64,000 nt of DNA from Symbiodinium natans (taxonomy: Eukaryota > Sar > Dinophyceae > Suessiales > Symbiodiniaceae): contig CAJNDS010001768.1 in assembly GCA_905221605.1 (NCBI GenBank), positions 693,823 to 757,822 of the forward strand, given 5' to 3'. This document shows, piece after piece, positions 20,641-31,400 of the stretch. Under the pieces are notes generated by a model. That model had not been told where the DNA came from. It worked only from the letters and a program-made list of their open reading frames with translations, and did not search any database. Position 1 is the stretch's first letter. Every line of letters starts with the position of its first letter. The translations under genes and the position numbers were made by a program.

Positions 20641-21175
20641 CGGGTTCCTGACACACCAGATGGCTGTTGGCTGGAGACGCGGCACTCTGAGGCACTCCAG
20701 TTTCATGTCTTCGGTTGAGCTTGAAGATCACTTCTCCTTGATCATGCTGGTCACACAGTACCAGCTACTGAACATGAGCCCAAAAACATGACTCTGAAGT
20801 AGAACTCCAAGGCATGAAGCCGCGGTAAACAAAAGGGCGTACGCCCAGCTTCCGTCTTCAACCTGGACCCTCGAAGAGCAGGCGGATGCGCCGCATCCAC
20901 GCTGGAGAGGCTTGCGCACACCAGGCTTGGAGCCACATATGTGGGGATTCGGAGTGTATAAGGTTTATGTGGCGCCAGGTACGAAGTGCACGGTCCGCTC
21001 TGCTGCGCAAAGAAATCGGCCACTTGGTGGCAAGAGTAAGGGCTGCAATGGGTCTGGGGTTTAGGGATTTCATAGCCGGGAATGAAAGAACTAGGTACCC
21101 CACAAACTTCCCTTGACGGGGAAAATGCCTAACTCCCCCAGTCCCTACGCAGAACCAGTAGGTTTAGGGCTTTGG
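20641..21175. other. Unique island, no supported gene
   Basis: About 500 bases of non-repeat sequence between telomeric tracts. Short frames occur on minus (20728-20919, with a hydrophobic TM-like stretch, and 20751-21023), but no domain or start context supports a gene. It may be a decayed gene fragment. Confidence 0.35.
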
Positions 21176-21351
21176 GGGGCAACCCTAAATCCTAAACCCC
21201 AAACCCTAAACCCTAAACCTTAAACCCTAAACGCCCTAAATCCTAAACCCTAAGCCCTAAACGCCCTAAACCCCTAAACTGGCCTGTGCCACAAAGACCT
21301 TGCAGTGATAGAGGAGGGAGTCTTCCAGCCTGCAGTTCGGGAATTCAGGGT

Positions 21352-21820
21352 GAGGGTTTAGGGTTTGGGGTTTAGGGTTTAGGGTCTAGGGTTTAGGGTT
21401 TAGGGTTTAGGGTTTAGGGTTTAGGGTTTAGGGTTTAGGGTTTAGGGTTTAGGGTTTAGGGTTTAGGGTTTAGGGTTTAGGTTTTAGGGTTTAGGGTTTA
21501 GGGTTTAGGGTTTAGGGTTTAGGGTTTAGGGTTTAGGGTTTAGGGTTTAGGGTTTAGGGTTTAGGGTTTAGGGTTTAGGGTTTAGGGTTTACGGTTTAGG
21601 GTTTAGGGTTTAGGGTTTAGGGTTTAGGTTTGGGTTCGGATGCTGGCAGCGTGAGGCTCAGGGGTTAGGGCTCTACGGGTTAGGGCCTAGGGGCTTTTGG
21701 GGTTAGGGTTTAGGGTTTAGGGTTTAGGGTCTAGGGTTTAGGGTTTAGGGTTTAGGGTTCAGGTTTAGGGTTTAGGGTTTAGGGTTTAGGGTTTAGGGTT
21801 TAGGGTTTAGGGTTTAGGGT
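21352..21820 (+). repeat. Long TTTAGGG arrays
   Basis: Near-perfect TTTAGGG from about 21352 to 21634, about 40 units with a few substitutions. After a 65-base interruption a second array runs at about 21700-21820. The first is the longest pure heptamer array in the window, in the G orientation. Confidence 0.9.
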
Positions 21821-21829
21821 TGGGGCAGA

Positions 21830-22940
21830 AATTCACGACACCCGGCCCCGCCGCGTCAACAGATCCTTCTGGAAGTCGTCGAGGGTTTGATAGCCATCCA
21901 AGGCAACCTGCGCCAGCCCGAAAATTCTCTGAAACCCTAGAACTCTAGAACCCTAAAAACCCCACAACTCTAGAACCCTAAAACCCGAAATCCCCTGCAG
22001 CCCTAAAACCCTCAAACTTGACAAAACCCAAAACCCATAAAGGGGCAGGGGGGGGGGGGGGGGGGGAAGGGGGAGGGTTTTGGTGAAGCTGCCACCATAC
22101 ACTGGTCCCACTGAAGTCCGGCTAACCAGGACTTAGGGTTTAACTTTTTGGGTTCAGGGGACTGTTGTGAAGTGGAGTCTTTTTCGGTTGTTTTGAGGAG
22201 TGTGTCAACCAGATCCAGAAGACATGTCCTGTGTTGCCTGTGAACATATATTTGAGATCGTAGCAAGCAAACCTAACTTAAGTCAAGGAATGCTTTCCTT
22301 ATTGTCCATTCCCCAAGCTAAGACAATACTACCTTATGGAACGTAACAGTTGCGACTTACATAGTTGAAGGTATTTAAGCTGAATATGATTTCTAATATT
22401 GAAAAACATTCTCTTCTGATATTCCAGACCAGTAAAGTAGTAGAATTGCTTTAGGAATGAAAGTTGACCTCCAACCATGTTCAACACGCCAATCAAAGCT
22501 GACATCTCAAACTTGGGGATAACAAACATCTAACTCATGATGATCGAACCCTATACAGCCGATTCTACTCACTCAAGAAAGGAGACCGCGCCTTCAAAGT
22601 TACAAACCATTGTCCGGGTTTAGGGTCTAGGCTTCAGGGTTCAGGGCTTAGAAAGACTGCTTTTTGGCAGCCCTTCGTTCTGTCCCAATGACCCCGGCCA
22701 TTCAAGCAAGATGACTGACCTCCAACTATGCCAATCAAACTGTCAGACGGTTTTCTTTCGCTTGGGGGTAGGCTGGTACCGATACTGCTGCGACACTACT
22801 ACTGACACTACACAAGAGGACTGTCGTGATGATTGCTGAGTCAGTGGAGACTGACCCTCTGGTGTAGTAACCCCCGCCCCCGAGGTAATTACTGCTCTTT
22901 CTGCCCACGAAGCGATCTTAAGAGGAGTATGGGAGGGAGG
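21830..22940. other. Intergenic sequence 3' of the membrane protein gene
   Basis: Unique sequence with a poly-G run at about 22050-22067 and a short telomere-like patch near 22617-22652. No frame here has a recognisable domain. It lies downstream of the stop of the minus-strand gene and may include its 3' UTR; no polyadenylation signal could be assigned. Confidence 0.4.
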
Positions 22941-22943
22941 TCG

Positions 22944-24398
22944 TCACTTCAGCCCGAGCAAAGGCTTCAAGAAGTTCCAGGAAGCCGAGATCATGGTCGA
23001 AACCATGGCCGAGGCGACGGCGGTCTTGAACCACTTGCGTGTGAGAACTTTGCCCATCACGGGAAGTTGAAGTTCAGGCTGGCGCAGCGTTAATGTGCGG
23101 AACATACGGTCGTCCTCTTGCTGACGACACCTGTGCACCACAGCCTCGACGTCCTCGTGGAAGGCCACCAGCGATAGGCACTGCATAAAAAGAAAGGCAG
23201 CTGTGAGCTGCGGATGGTTTTGGCCCAAGTTGAAAAACAGCATTCTTGCCTTATCTGCGTTTTGCTCTGAGGCGAACACCAGCAACAAGTCGGCGGCAAG
23301 GCCCGTCAGTAGCGACACGCCATCAAGAAGAAAGTGCCAGGTCAGAAAGCAGCCATACCGTCTCTTGCACTTCTCGCAGGCTTCGAAGGCTCGTGTCAAG
23401 TCAGCAGCATCCCCTGCAGATCGGAGTATGGCCGTGACGTGTTCTAGCTCCCCTTGCAGCAGTACGCATGTCGCCAAATGGGGGAGTGCTACCAGCCATG
23501 AGGTAATGAACCACATCCCAAGATCCGTCAGCACCCTCCCAGCCAAGCCCAAGGCACTTGACGCAGGAAACCCGGCAACCCGAACCGAAGCCATCCACAC
23601 CAGCACGGCGACGTCTGCCACGCCCGTGAGGCAGCAGGGCACCGCCAAGATCCACCAGGTTGCGCGGCTCGTCGGGCTTGACGTTAGCGTGGGTGGCGCT
23701 GCAGGCCTTGGCTGCCTAGCAAACCACAGGTGCAGCAAGCAAGAGGTGCCATTCAGCAGGACACTTGCCCCCATACAGGCCATGATGGTCAGAGACGCAC
23801 GGCTAGGACCGAGTGCATCTGGCACCAGCACTGCGGTGCTGTTGGAGCAGACGGTTGCAACAACAAAGCCCGGGTATAAGATCGCCAGCGCCATGCCCAG
23901 TCTGTCAAGTCGGCGGGGTATGCTCAGACATCCTCCTAGAACGATGGCTGCCACGCATACGAGGTTCATCTCCGTAATCAGTTGACCATATGAGTGCGGC
24001 CCTTGGAGACTTGGCGAATTCAGTTCATTAAAAGGCGCCATCCAACGATACAGGAATGTGCAAACTGCGATTGGGGTCTGGAGACGCCACCATTGGCCGA
24101 CACACGTCACGAGTGCCATACCCGGTGCGCAGATTAACAGCACGACCTCAAACCAAAACACAACTGGGAGCTTCCAGTGAAGCATCCGGTTCGCGACTTG
24201 CGACGCGAGCCGCAGTACTCCCAGCGACACCCAGCCCCAATATGCGCAGGTCACCGGCAGCCTTGCCGTCACCTGCGCGCCCACCGCGAAGAGCACCCGC
24301 GCCTCGCGCGTCTCGATGCTGAGAGGCTCCGGCCCCGAGCCGGCCACGATACTGAAGGGCTCGGAGCGGGCTGAGCGGAAGGAATCCACAGCTGCCAT
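22944..24398 (-). CDS. Intronless multipass membrane protein, unknown function
   Basis: A single uninterrupted 484-codon frame from ATG at 24398. After about 35 mostly polar residues there are roughly nine to ten hydrophobic segments long enough to span the membrane, for example residues near 75-100 (FWFEVVLLICAPGMALV), 195-225 (LTIMACMGASVLL), 245-270, 290-310, 355-380 and 455-480. A soluble stretch (about 315-350) carries Cys/Lys/Arg (ACEKCKRRYG), and a charged loop follows near 425-445. No family is recognised; a channel, transporter or receptor-like protein is possible but unsupported. Length, intact frame and hydrophobic periodicity argue it is real. On the coding strand the CCCTAAA array at 24402-24487 ends a few bases before the ATG. 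The absence of introns contrasts with the helicase gene and could mean retroposition. Confidence 0.75.
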   Translation of the reverse strand: MAAVDSFRSARSEPFSIVAGSGPEPLSIETREARVLFAVGAQVTARLPVTCAYWGWVSLGVLRLASQVANRMLHWKLPVVFWFEVVLLICAPGMALVTCVGQWWRLQTPIAVCTFLYRWMAPFNELNSPSLQGPHSYGQLITEMNLVCVAAIVLGGCLSIPRRLDRLGMALAILYPGFVVATVCSNSTAVLVPDALGPSRASLTIMACMGASVLLNGTSCLLHLWFARQPRPAAPPTLTSSPTSRATWWILAVPCCLTGVADVAVLVWMASVRVAGFPASSALGLAGRVLTDLGMWFITSWLVALPHLATCVLLQGELEHVTAILRSAGDAADLTRAFEACEKCKRRYGCFLTWHFLLDGVSLLTGLAADLLLVFASEQNADKARMLFFNLGQNHPQLTAAFLFMQCLSLVAFHEDVEAVVHRCRQQEDDRMFRTLTLRQPELQLPVMGKVLTRKWFKTAVASAMVSTMISASWNFLKPLLGLK

Positions 24399-24401
24399 GC
24401 T

Positions 24402-24487
24402 GGGTTTAGGGTTTAGGGTTTAGGGTTTAGGGTTTAGGGTTTAGGGTTTAGGGTTTAGGGTTTAGGGTTTAGGGTTTAGGGTTTAGG
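24402..24487 (+). repeat. TTTAGGG array abutting the start codon
   Basis: About 12 units. Read on the coding strand of the adjacent gene it is (CCCTAAA)n ending in CCCAGC just before ATG, so any 5' UTR, outron or promoter of that gene must contain or lie beyond it. The C-rich strand supplies a pyrimidine-rich run and an AG close to the ATG, which could serve as a splice acceptor. Confidence 0.9.
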
Positions 24488-25347
24488 ACCCGAAAACCCT
24501 AAGCCCTGAATGCCCAGACGTTTCTCGTTCAACGTTACCTCAACCCCACCGAGAGGTCTATGAAAGCCCGAAGAGAGGCTATCTTCCAAGTTTCTGGTTT
24601 GGGTCTGGGTTCAGGGACTCGGGGGGAATTAGGGGGTCCTAGGACTATTCGTATGTTTCTTTTTGGCCTTGGGGCTTAGGGTTTTTAAGGTCTTAAGGGG
24701 TTTGGGCTTAGGGTTTTGGGGTTTTAGGGCTTGGGATTTTGGGTCCAGCTGCCGAGTGCCACGGACGCAAGCCTAGACCCACAACCCCGAAGCGCCAGAC
24801 TACCCTTTTTCTGCGCCCCGACTCCGTTCAGAACCCTAAACCCTGAACCCTAAACCCTAAACCCTAAACCCTAATCCCTAAACCCTAAACCCCTAAGCCC
24901 GAAACCCCGAAGGGCCCCTAAAGCCCCAAGTCTTTTTTTAAGGCTCGAACCGAGGAGACAGCCCCCGCCAGGCTACAGGGGTTTAGGGTTTAGGGTTTAG
25001 GGTTTAGGGTTTAGGGTTTAAGGTTTAGGGTTTAGGGTTTAGGGTTTAGGGTTTAGGGTTTAGGGTTTAGGGTTTAGGGTTTAGGGTTTAGGGCTACAGG
25101 GCACCAGGCTCCTACGCTTGAGCCGCCCAAGACGAGGCTTCCTAGAGACACCCGAAGCTCCGAAACCGCGCTGCCTTTCGTTGGACCAGGTGCTCCTAAA
25201 GGCTGCTTGGGGCTTAGGGTTTAGGGTTTAGGGTTTAGGGTTTAGGGTTTAGGGTTTAGGGTTTAGGGTTTAGGGTTTAGGGTTTTAGGGTTTAGGGTTT
25301 AGGGTTTAGGGTTTAGGGTTTAGGGTTTAGGGTTTAGGGTTTAGGGT
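24488..25347. repeat. Telomeric arrays and short unique islands
   Basis: CCCTAAA at about 24835-24893, and TTTAGGG at about 24979-25093 and 25213-25347, the last interrupted once by a TTTTAGGG unit. Islands between them show no gene. Confidence 0.85.
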
Positions 25348-25499
25348 GTAGCACGGGTCAGCTGAACGCAATAGTGTGAAGACATGCCCACCCCAAGGCC
25401 ACCCAAACACAACTCATTGCGAACCAAACCGGAGCCAGCCCAAGCCAAGCCAACCATTCACAACTCAAACATCGAACAGTTCAGAGGAAAGACTGAGAG

Positions 25500-25880
25500 T
25501 GCTTGGGACATTTGCGATTGGCTAAGGACCCCCCCCCCAGGTTTTTGCGCAGGGGACGGTCTGGGCCGAAGGGCCCTCTCATAGCAAATCTCAGGGCATG
25601 AACGCTGGGTCACCTGGGACCAGAAGGTTTGTGCGAAGGGGGGTCTGGGCCGAAGGACCCTCGCAATTGCCGATTGGGGATCACTTGGGAGGCCATAAGG
25701 CTAAGGATCCCCTTTTAGGTTTTTGCGAGGGGACGGTCTGGGCCGAAGGGCCTTCTCATAGAAAAACTCAAGCGTGAGTAGGTTGCAGCCTGGGGCCATA
25801 AGGCAAAGGAGGCGTGAATAGGTTGCGGCCTGGGGCTTATTTGGGGCCAAGACAAAGGACGGGCCAGCAGGGGCCTCCAA
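25500..25880. repeat. Three-copy GGTCTGGGCCGAAGGG repeat
   Basis: The motif GGGACGGTCTGGGCCGAAGG with the following (C/A)CC(T/C)TCTCATAG recurs near 25553, 25645 and 25733, each in a degenerate unit of about 90 bases. A related motif, AGGTTGC(A/G)GCCTGGGGC, repeats at about 25780 and 25825. No coding potential. Confidence 0.6.
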
Positions 25881-26440
25881 AGCGTTTCCAAAAGGGTTGA
25901 AGGGCCTCTCCAGGAACCTCACGGGCTTGCAGGGGCCCTCAGGGGCCTCCACGACCCTTCACGGTTTCCGGGGCCTCCCAGGGGCCCAGGGCCTCCAGGG
26001 GCCCCCAGGCGTCTCTGGGGACCTCCACATCCAACTCCGAGCTTTGCAGGAGTTTTCAAGGGGTCTCAGGAATGTCCAGGCGCCTGCAGGACCTTCAGGA
26101 ATCCAGGCGCCTCGACCTCCAAGGGTCTCTCCGAGCCTCCAAGATTCAGGGAACCTCGAGCCTTTCAGGAACCTCCACCCAGCCCGAGAGTTCTCGGGGC
26201 CTCCGCAGGGTTTCAGGGGCCTCCAGGGGCCTTCAGGGGCCTCCAGGGGCCTCTTTCAGGGCCTCCAGGTTTCAGGGGCCTGCAGGGGCCTCCACAGGCC
26301 TCCAGGGACCTCCAGGGGCCTCCAGGGGCCTCCAAAAGCTCAAAGGGCCTCCAGGGGCCTTCAGGGGCCTCCAGGGGCCTCCAGAAGCCTCCAGGAGCCT
26401 CCAGGGGCCTCCAGGCCCAGGAGCCAGTTTTAAAGGCAAA
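25880..26440. repeat. CCTCCAGGGG minisatellite
   Basis: Degenerate repeats of about 10-11 bases (GGGGCCTCCAG), most regular at 26205-26420. They create collagen-like frames on plus (LQGPPGASRG) and matching frames on minus. These are repeat translations, not genes. Confidence 0.85.
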
Positions 26441-28457
26441 GGACCCCTTGGAGGGTTTTCGGGTAATACAATATATCTGTGACAATGCCAGGCGACTCTA
26501 GCTTACCAACCCCTCAGGGGTGCGGTTGGCAGGCTCTGCAGCCCAGCAGAGCCTGCCCTGGTCTCGCTGAGCGCTCGACTGCGCCCGCCTACCCCAATAG
26601 AGCTTTGAGGGGGGGCGGGCGGGTTTAGGGTTTAGGAGCTAGGGGCTTTGGGTTTTGGGCTAAGGAATTGGCTTGCATGGCCTGGCCTGGAATGGGTCAT
26701 CGAAGAAGAGCTGCGAGAGCTTCTTCGAGAACCACCCTTGCTTGCGGGGGGGGGGGGGGATGGTTCTGGCTGTTCTTGGCGTTTGTTGGGGTTTCTTAGG
26801 GTTTATGAGGGTTTCTTAGGGTTTCTTAGTATTTGTTCGGGTTTAATGGGGCGAGCGCGTAGGGGACGACCAACGGGTTGAAGGGATCCTTCCTTTGAAG
26901 CCGAAACTTCGGAAAGCAACACAAAAGCAGGAGCAATACCCAAAGAAACAGTATCCTCAAGGCCCTCTCAAAGTCAGACAGGGTCCCACGACATTGCGCG
27001 GCAAGCCACGTCCATAGACTCCATCCGCGACCCCCTTCACCTGCGAGGGTAGGAATCAGGGGCTTCAAGCCTCGGCCTGAAGGTTGGATGGCCCCATGAT
27101 GGCCCTTGTGCATTGAGTTGCAGCTGTGATTCACAAAAGCAGCCGCCCGGATACCCTAAACCTCTTGAAAACACCAGTGAACTCTCTCCCAGTTCCTTCG
27201 GGGGCCCCCGAAGCCTCTCCGGAGTCTAAGGGTCGTTTTGCGTTGGGGGGGGGGAATCTTTGGGGTCGAGGAAACCTCGACTTGCCCCCAGAAGCCAACG
27301 TGGGGACCACATGGGGCCTTCTGCATGCAGCCATCGCGGGAGGCATGCGTTGCGTCGCGGAGCGCCGTCGCCGGCAGCAGCAGGAGAAGCAGCCGCCACA
27401 AGGGCAGGTTCATCAGGGGCAGGTGGGAACCCTTCACCAAATCCGCGTAAACCTTGTACTTCTATGAATTTATCAACCCTACCCCCTACCACCCCCTGAC
27501 AACCTTCAGAATTTAAGCCTGGAAAAGAGCCCTAAAACCTAACCACCCCCAAAACCCTCGAACTTGAAGTGGACGCCGACCGTCCATCCTGAGGCCCCCA
27601 TGTCCGTCGGCGCTGGGCTTAGTAGGGGTACTTACAGGGACCCCATTCTATACTCCCCTTAGAACCTTGAGAAAAATAATATTTTTAGTACCCTCTTGGG
27701 TTTTATACAAACAAAAAAAACATGATTCCCCAGCGGGATATAGTAGAGGGACCCTATTGATTCCCCACAACACATGGGGCAGGACATGAAAAGGGAGTTG
27801 GCAGACTGCGACACTTGGAGCCAGAACCAAGGCAGGTTTGGGGCTTTTTGGGCTTAGGGCTTGAGAAGTGGAAGGTTCAAAGGGGTTTAAGGCTCAGGTT
27901 TTAACAGGGCTTCGGGTCTGAGAAGTAGAAGGTTTGAGGGGTTTAAGGCTCAGGTTTTAAGACATTGCTAGCATCTTGGGTCCGGTGCCAAGGGGTGACA
28001 TAAAGCAGCATGAATGCGCCGTCTGGAACTCTTCTTCCTTGGCGTTCCGGCGTACTTGATGAACTCGCTTTGGTGGCATTCTGCGTTACGTCGTTGTCCT
28101 TCGCTATGCCGTCTTGCTCTCTTTAACTCCAGCTACCGCGTTGGGCTCTTCTTCTATGCATTCTCGCACTGCCCTGCTCGACCGCATTATACATACGAAC
28201 TCCACGCCAGGCGGCCCGAAAGCGATTGAGACAGCGAAAGTCCATCATGAGCAGCAGGTAACACTATGGTCACTATGCACGGATCCTGAGAGCTTTGTTG
28301 AAGAGCCTATTTCACTCGAGATGTCAAAGCCCCAGGCGCGCTTTTCGCAGGACGCTCCGCAGTGCTGCCTCGCCCTACACGCAAAACCACAGAGAGGCCT
28401 CTGGCGGAAACCAAGAAGCACTCCTTTCATAAAACTTCGATGGAGTCACAAGTCTGA
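26441..28457. other. Intergenic sequence, no supported gene
   Basis: Mixed sequence including a poly-G run (about 26750), TTTCTTAGGG-like patches (26790-26835) and a 27-base AT-rich stretch near 27670. A 60-base unit containing GGTTTAAGGCTCAGGTTTTAA recurs at about 27880 and 27940. Overlapping frames at 27126-27499 on both strands are GC-rich with no domain. The last part would contain the 3' UTR of the helicase gene. Confidence 0.4.
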
Positions 28458-31400
28458 TCAGAGCCGCCTACTACGAATGGCCCTAAAGTTGGCCTCGAAC
28501 TGCGTGCTGATCGCCTGGAAGGCGCCCACGATGACCTCCTCACCGAGCTCCGTGGCCTCCCCTCGCTGTTGGGCGCGCTGCTGGCGGTGCTTGGCCACCG
28601 AGGCCAGGGCCCTCAGGAAGAACATGAAGTCCTCAAGGGTTTATGGTTCATATATGGTTCATATTCCCCAATAATTGGGGATTATAGCTAGTATAGGGTT
28701 ATCATGTACCCTGGTAGGGATTATCGTAGTATAAGGTCATGAAGAAGGGCCCTCGGGAGGAACGTGAAGTCCTCGAGAAGTGTCCAGTATTCGGTGTGCG
28801 GGATCCTGTTGTCGTGCTCCAGCGCATCGACCTGGCCATGCTGGTAGAAGTCCAGCAGATAGGCGTTGAGCCGCACGGCGGGCACGTCCGGCGCGACCTC
28901 CAGCACCGGGAACATCTCAGGATCCAAGCGGAGGTCATCCCGCAGCTCGGAGCAAAGCTCCTGCAAGCTCACGAAGTCGTGCTTGCGGCCGGAGAGCGCC
29001 ATGAAGGGGGATCGCAAGGCTTTGGAGGGAGTGGAGGTGCAGGGCTGCACCTTGCTCAGGGGGAGGGCGCAGTTCGGGTTCTCCAGGCTCAGGACCAGGC
29101 GCTGGAGCTGCCAGAGCGCGGCTTGCAGCATGATCCTGGATTTCTGCCTCCTGGGCAGGAGCCAAAAGGATGTCCATGATGAGGTTATTCTAAAGAGGAC
29201 GAAAACATCAATTCACATAAATGCACAACTCAAGGAAAAGATTCTTTGATACCACCTGGGTCGCACAAGAATATGGCCTCAACATACAAAAACCGACTGA
29301 TCAGGCAAGCCTCAAGATGCTCGTGATCTTCTCAGGCAGAGGAGGCAACTCTACCACGGAGGACTTGAGCCTCTTCTTGAGACGCGTCCGAGAGTGCCAT
29401 CGCTCAAGGGGTCGGCGATGAAAGAAGTTGCAGAGAACTGCCACCAAGTCCTTGCGCGGGCCCTGGCACAGCTCCGTCAAGACGCCTCGCTCCTGGAGAA
29501 GTGAGACGAGTGCGAAGTTCCCTGGCTCCTCCCACCAGATGTGCGCCACAAAGCCCGCGTAGTCCGTCACCTGAGGCGGAACACATGGGGACGAAATTCA
29601 ACCAAAGAGGACGGGAGGTGCAAATGTTTGTGATCAACCCCTGTCCGGCCGGCGCCTGTCGAGAAGGTCCCAGGAAGCCTTCCGCAAAGAGATGCCGGCC
29701 GAAAAACTGGAAGAGGTGTGCCTGTTGGAAGGGAATGCTTGGCGATGGGCAGAAGAAGGGGCAAGTGGCCAGACGACCAACTGCCCGCGCCACAGAGTCT
29801 TCCGCCTGCGGCAGCACCTGGGCTTTCATCAACAGCCTCAAAGTCAGAGACGCGGTCAGGGGGATGCTGCCCTCAATCCTTGGCAGCTCACCGACCAGAA
29901 GCCTCTGGACCTTCTTGCCCGGAAGGCCGAAGAACACGATGTGGCCCCGGAGGTCAAAGCCGCGCCGGCCCGCCCTCCCAGCCTCTTGTTGGAATTGCAT
30001 GGGGCTCAGAAAGAGGGAGTCCCCTGCAAAGACGGAGGTCTTTGAAGGCATGTTGATGCCGAGGGCCAAGGTGGACGTCGACACCACCACGCCCAAGCGC
30101 TGCATGCGAAACAAGCGCTCCACCACCTGCCGATAGAGCGCGGGCAAGCCAGCATGATGCACACCAATGCCATAGAGAAGAAGGCTGTGCAAGGGATGGC
30201 CAGGCTTGAAAGGATCTTTGATTAGGTCAAACTCCTCTTCCAGCTCAGAATTCGTCAGCTGAGTGCGTCCCGGTGGAGTCGCCGTGCACTCCCGAGGAAT
30301 CCCTTGTAGTAGTGCAATGGCCGTGGCCAGGCTCTTGCGCTGCTGCACGTCGTCGAACTCTTCCGGCTTGAGCACCAGAACGCCATCTTTCCCAACTCGG
30401 CCCTCGGGTATTGGAATCAGATTCCGTTGTTTGACCAAGGCCTCAATCTTGGACTCGATCTTCTCATCTCGGCGATACTTCGCCACCTTTGCTCGCAGGT
30501 AGTTGCCCAATGTAATGGCCAAGCATTCACATCCACCTCGACTGTCATGGAATACGATGGCTGGAAGCATGTCCGCAGTTTGCAGCTCCTCAACCAAAGA
30601 ACCAAAGCGAGCCTCCAAGTACTCTTGTGACCCCTTCCGCAGGCCCTCCTCGATGCATCCGAAGGCTGCACCTGCCTCCTCGGTCAGCTCATGAACCACC
30701 TGGGAGCTTACAAGGGTCCCGTAACATAGATCCCCAAAAAGTATAGGATCCCCCCAGAATAAGGACCTCAATAAGGGACCCCTAAAAAAGATCATTATAG
30801 ATCCCAAAATGGTATAGGATCCTCTTGTAATAAGGACCTCAAGAAGGTACCCGTAATTTCGGAAACCCCCACCTCAACCTGCACGTCGCGCGCGGCCCGG
30901 TCGAAAGCTTCTCCCAGTGACTTGGACCACTGCTGCACCTCTGGGCTGGCTCGTAGCAGGGAAGGAGGGAGTGAGGTACCCTATATAATCCCTTAAGGGT
31001 ATATAGAGGGGTAAGTGACGCACCCTCTATAATCCCTTAAAAGGGCCCTTCCCTCCTTCCCTACTACGAACCAGCGGGCACCTCCTGCATGCTGAGGTTC
31101 CAGGAGCCCTGTGGCAAGGAAGCAAAGTAGGCCTCCGGGGCCAAGGCCTGGAGGTCAGCCTTGGAGCTAAGCACGTCATAGAGCTGCAGGGCATCCTCGG
31201 GGATGAGATGGAGATTCTCCGGCCTGATCTTCTCCCGCGCGGAGGCGTGAACGGCGGGTTGAAGGGCGAAGAACGGGTGAAGTCGACGCAGATGCTCTCC
31301 ATCAAAGACCCACGGCTGAAGGTCGTTGAACCGACCCACCTGCTGCAGTACGTGAAGCTCACGTTTCTGCTGAGCTTGCAGCTTTCGCATCCAGGATGTG

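Noticed and set aside
25897-26482. Collagen-like open frames (GLQGPPGASRG repeats)
   Set aside because: Direct translation of a CCTCCAGGGG minisatellite; open on both strands, with no domain or signal.
27126-27499. Overlapping GC-rich frames on both strands
   Set aside because: Six-way overlap without domain, codon bias or repeat explanation; most likely random open frames.
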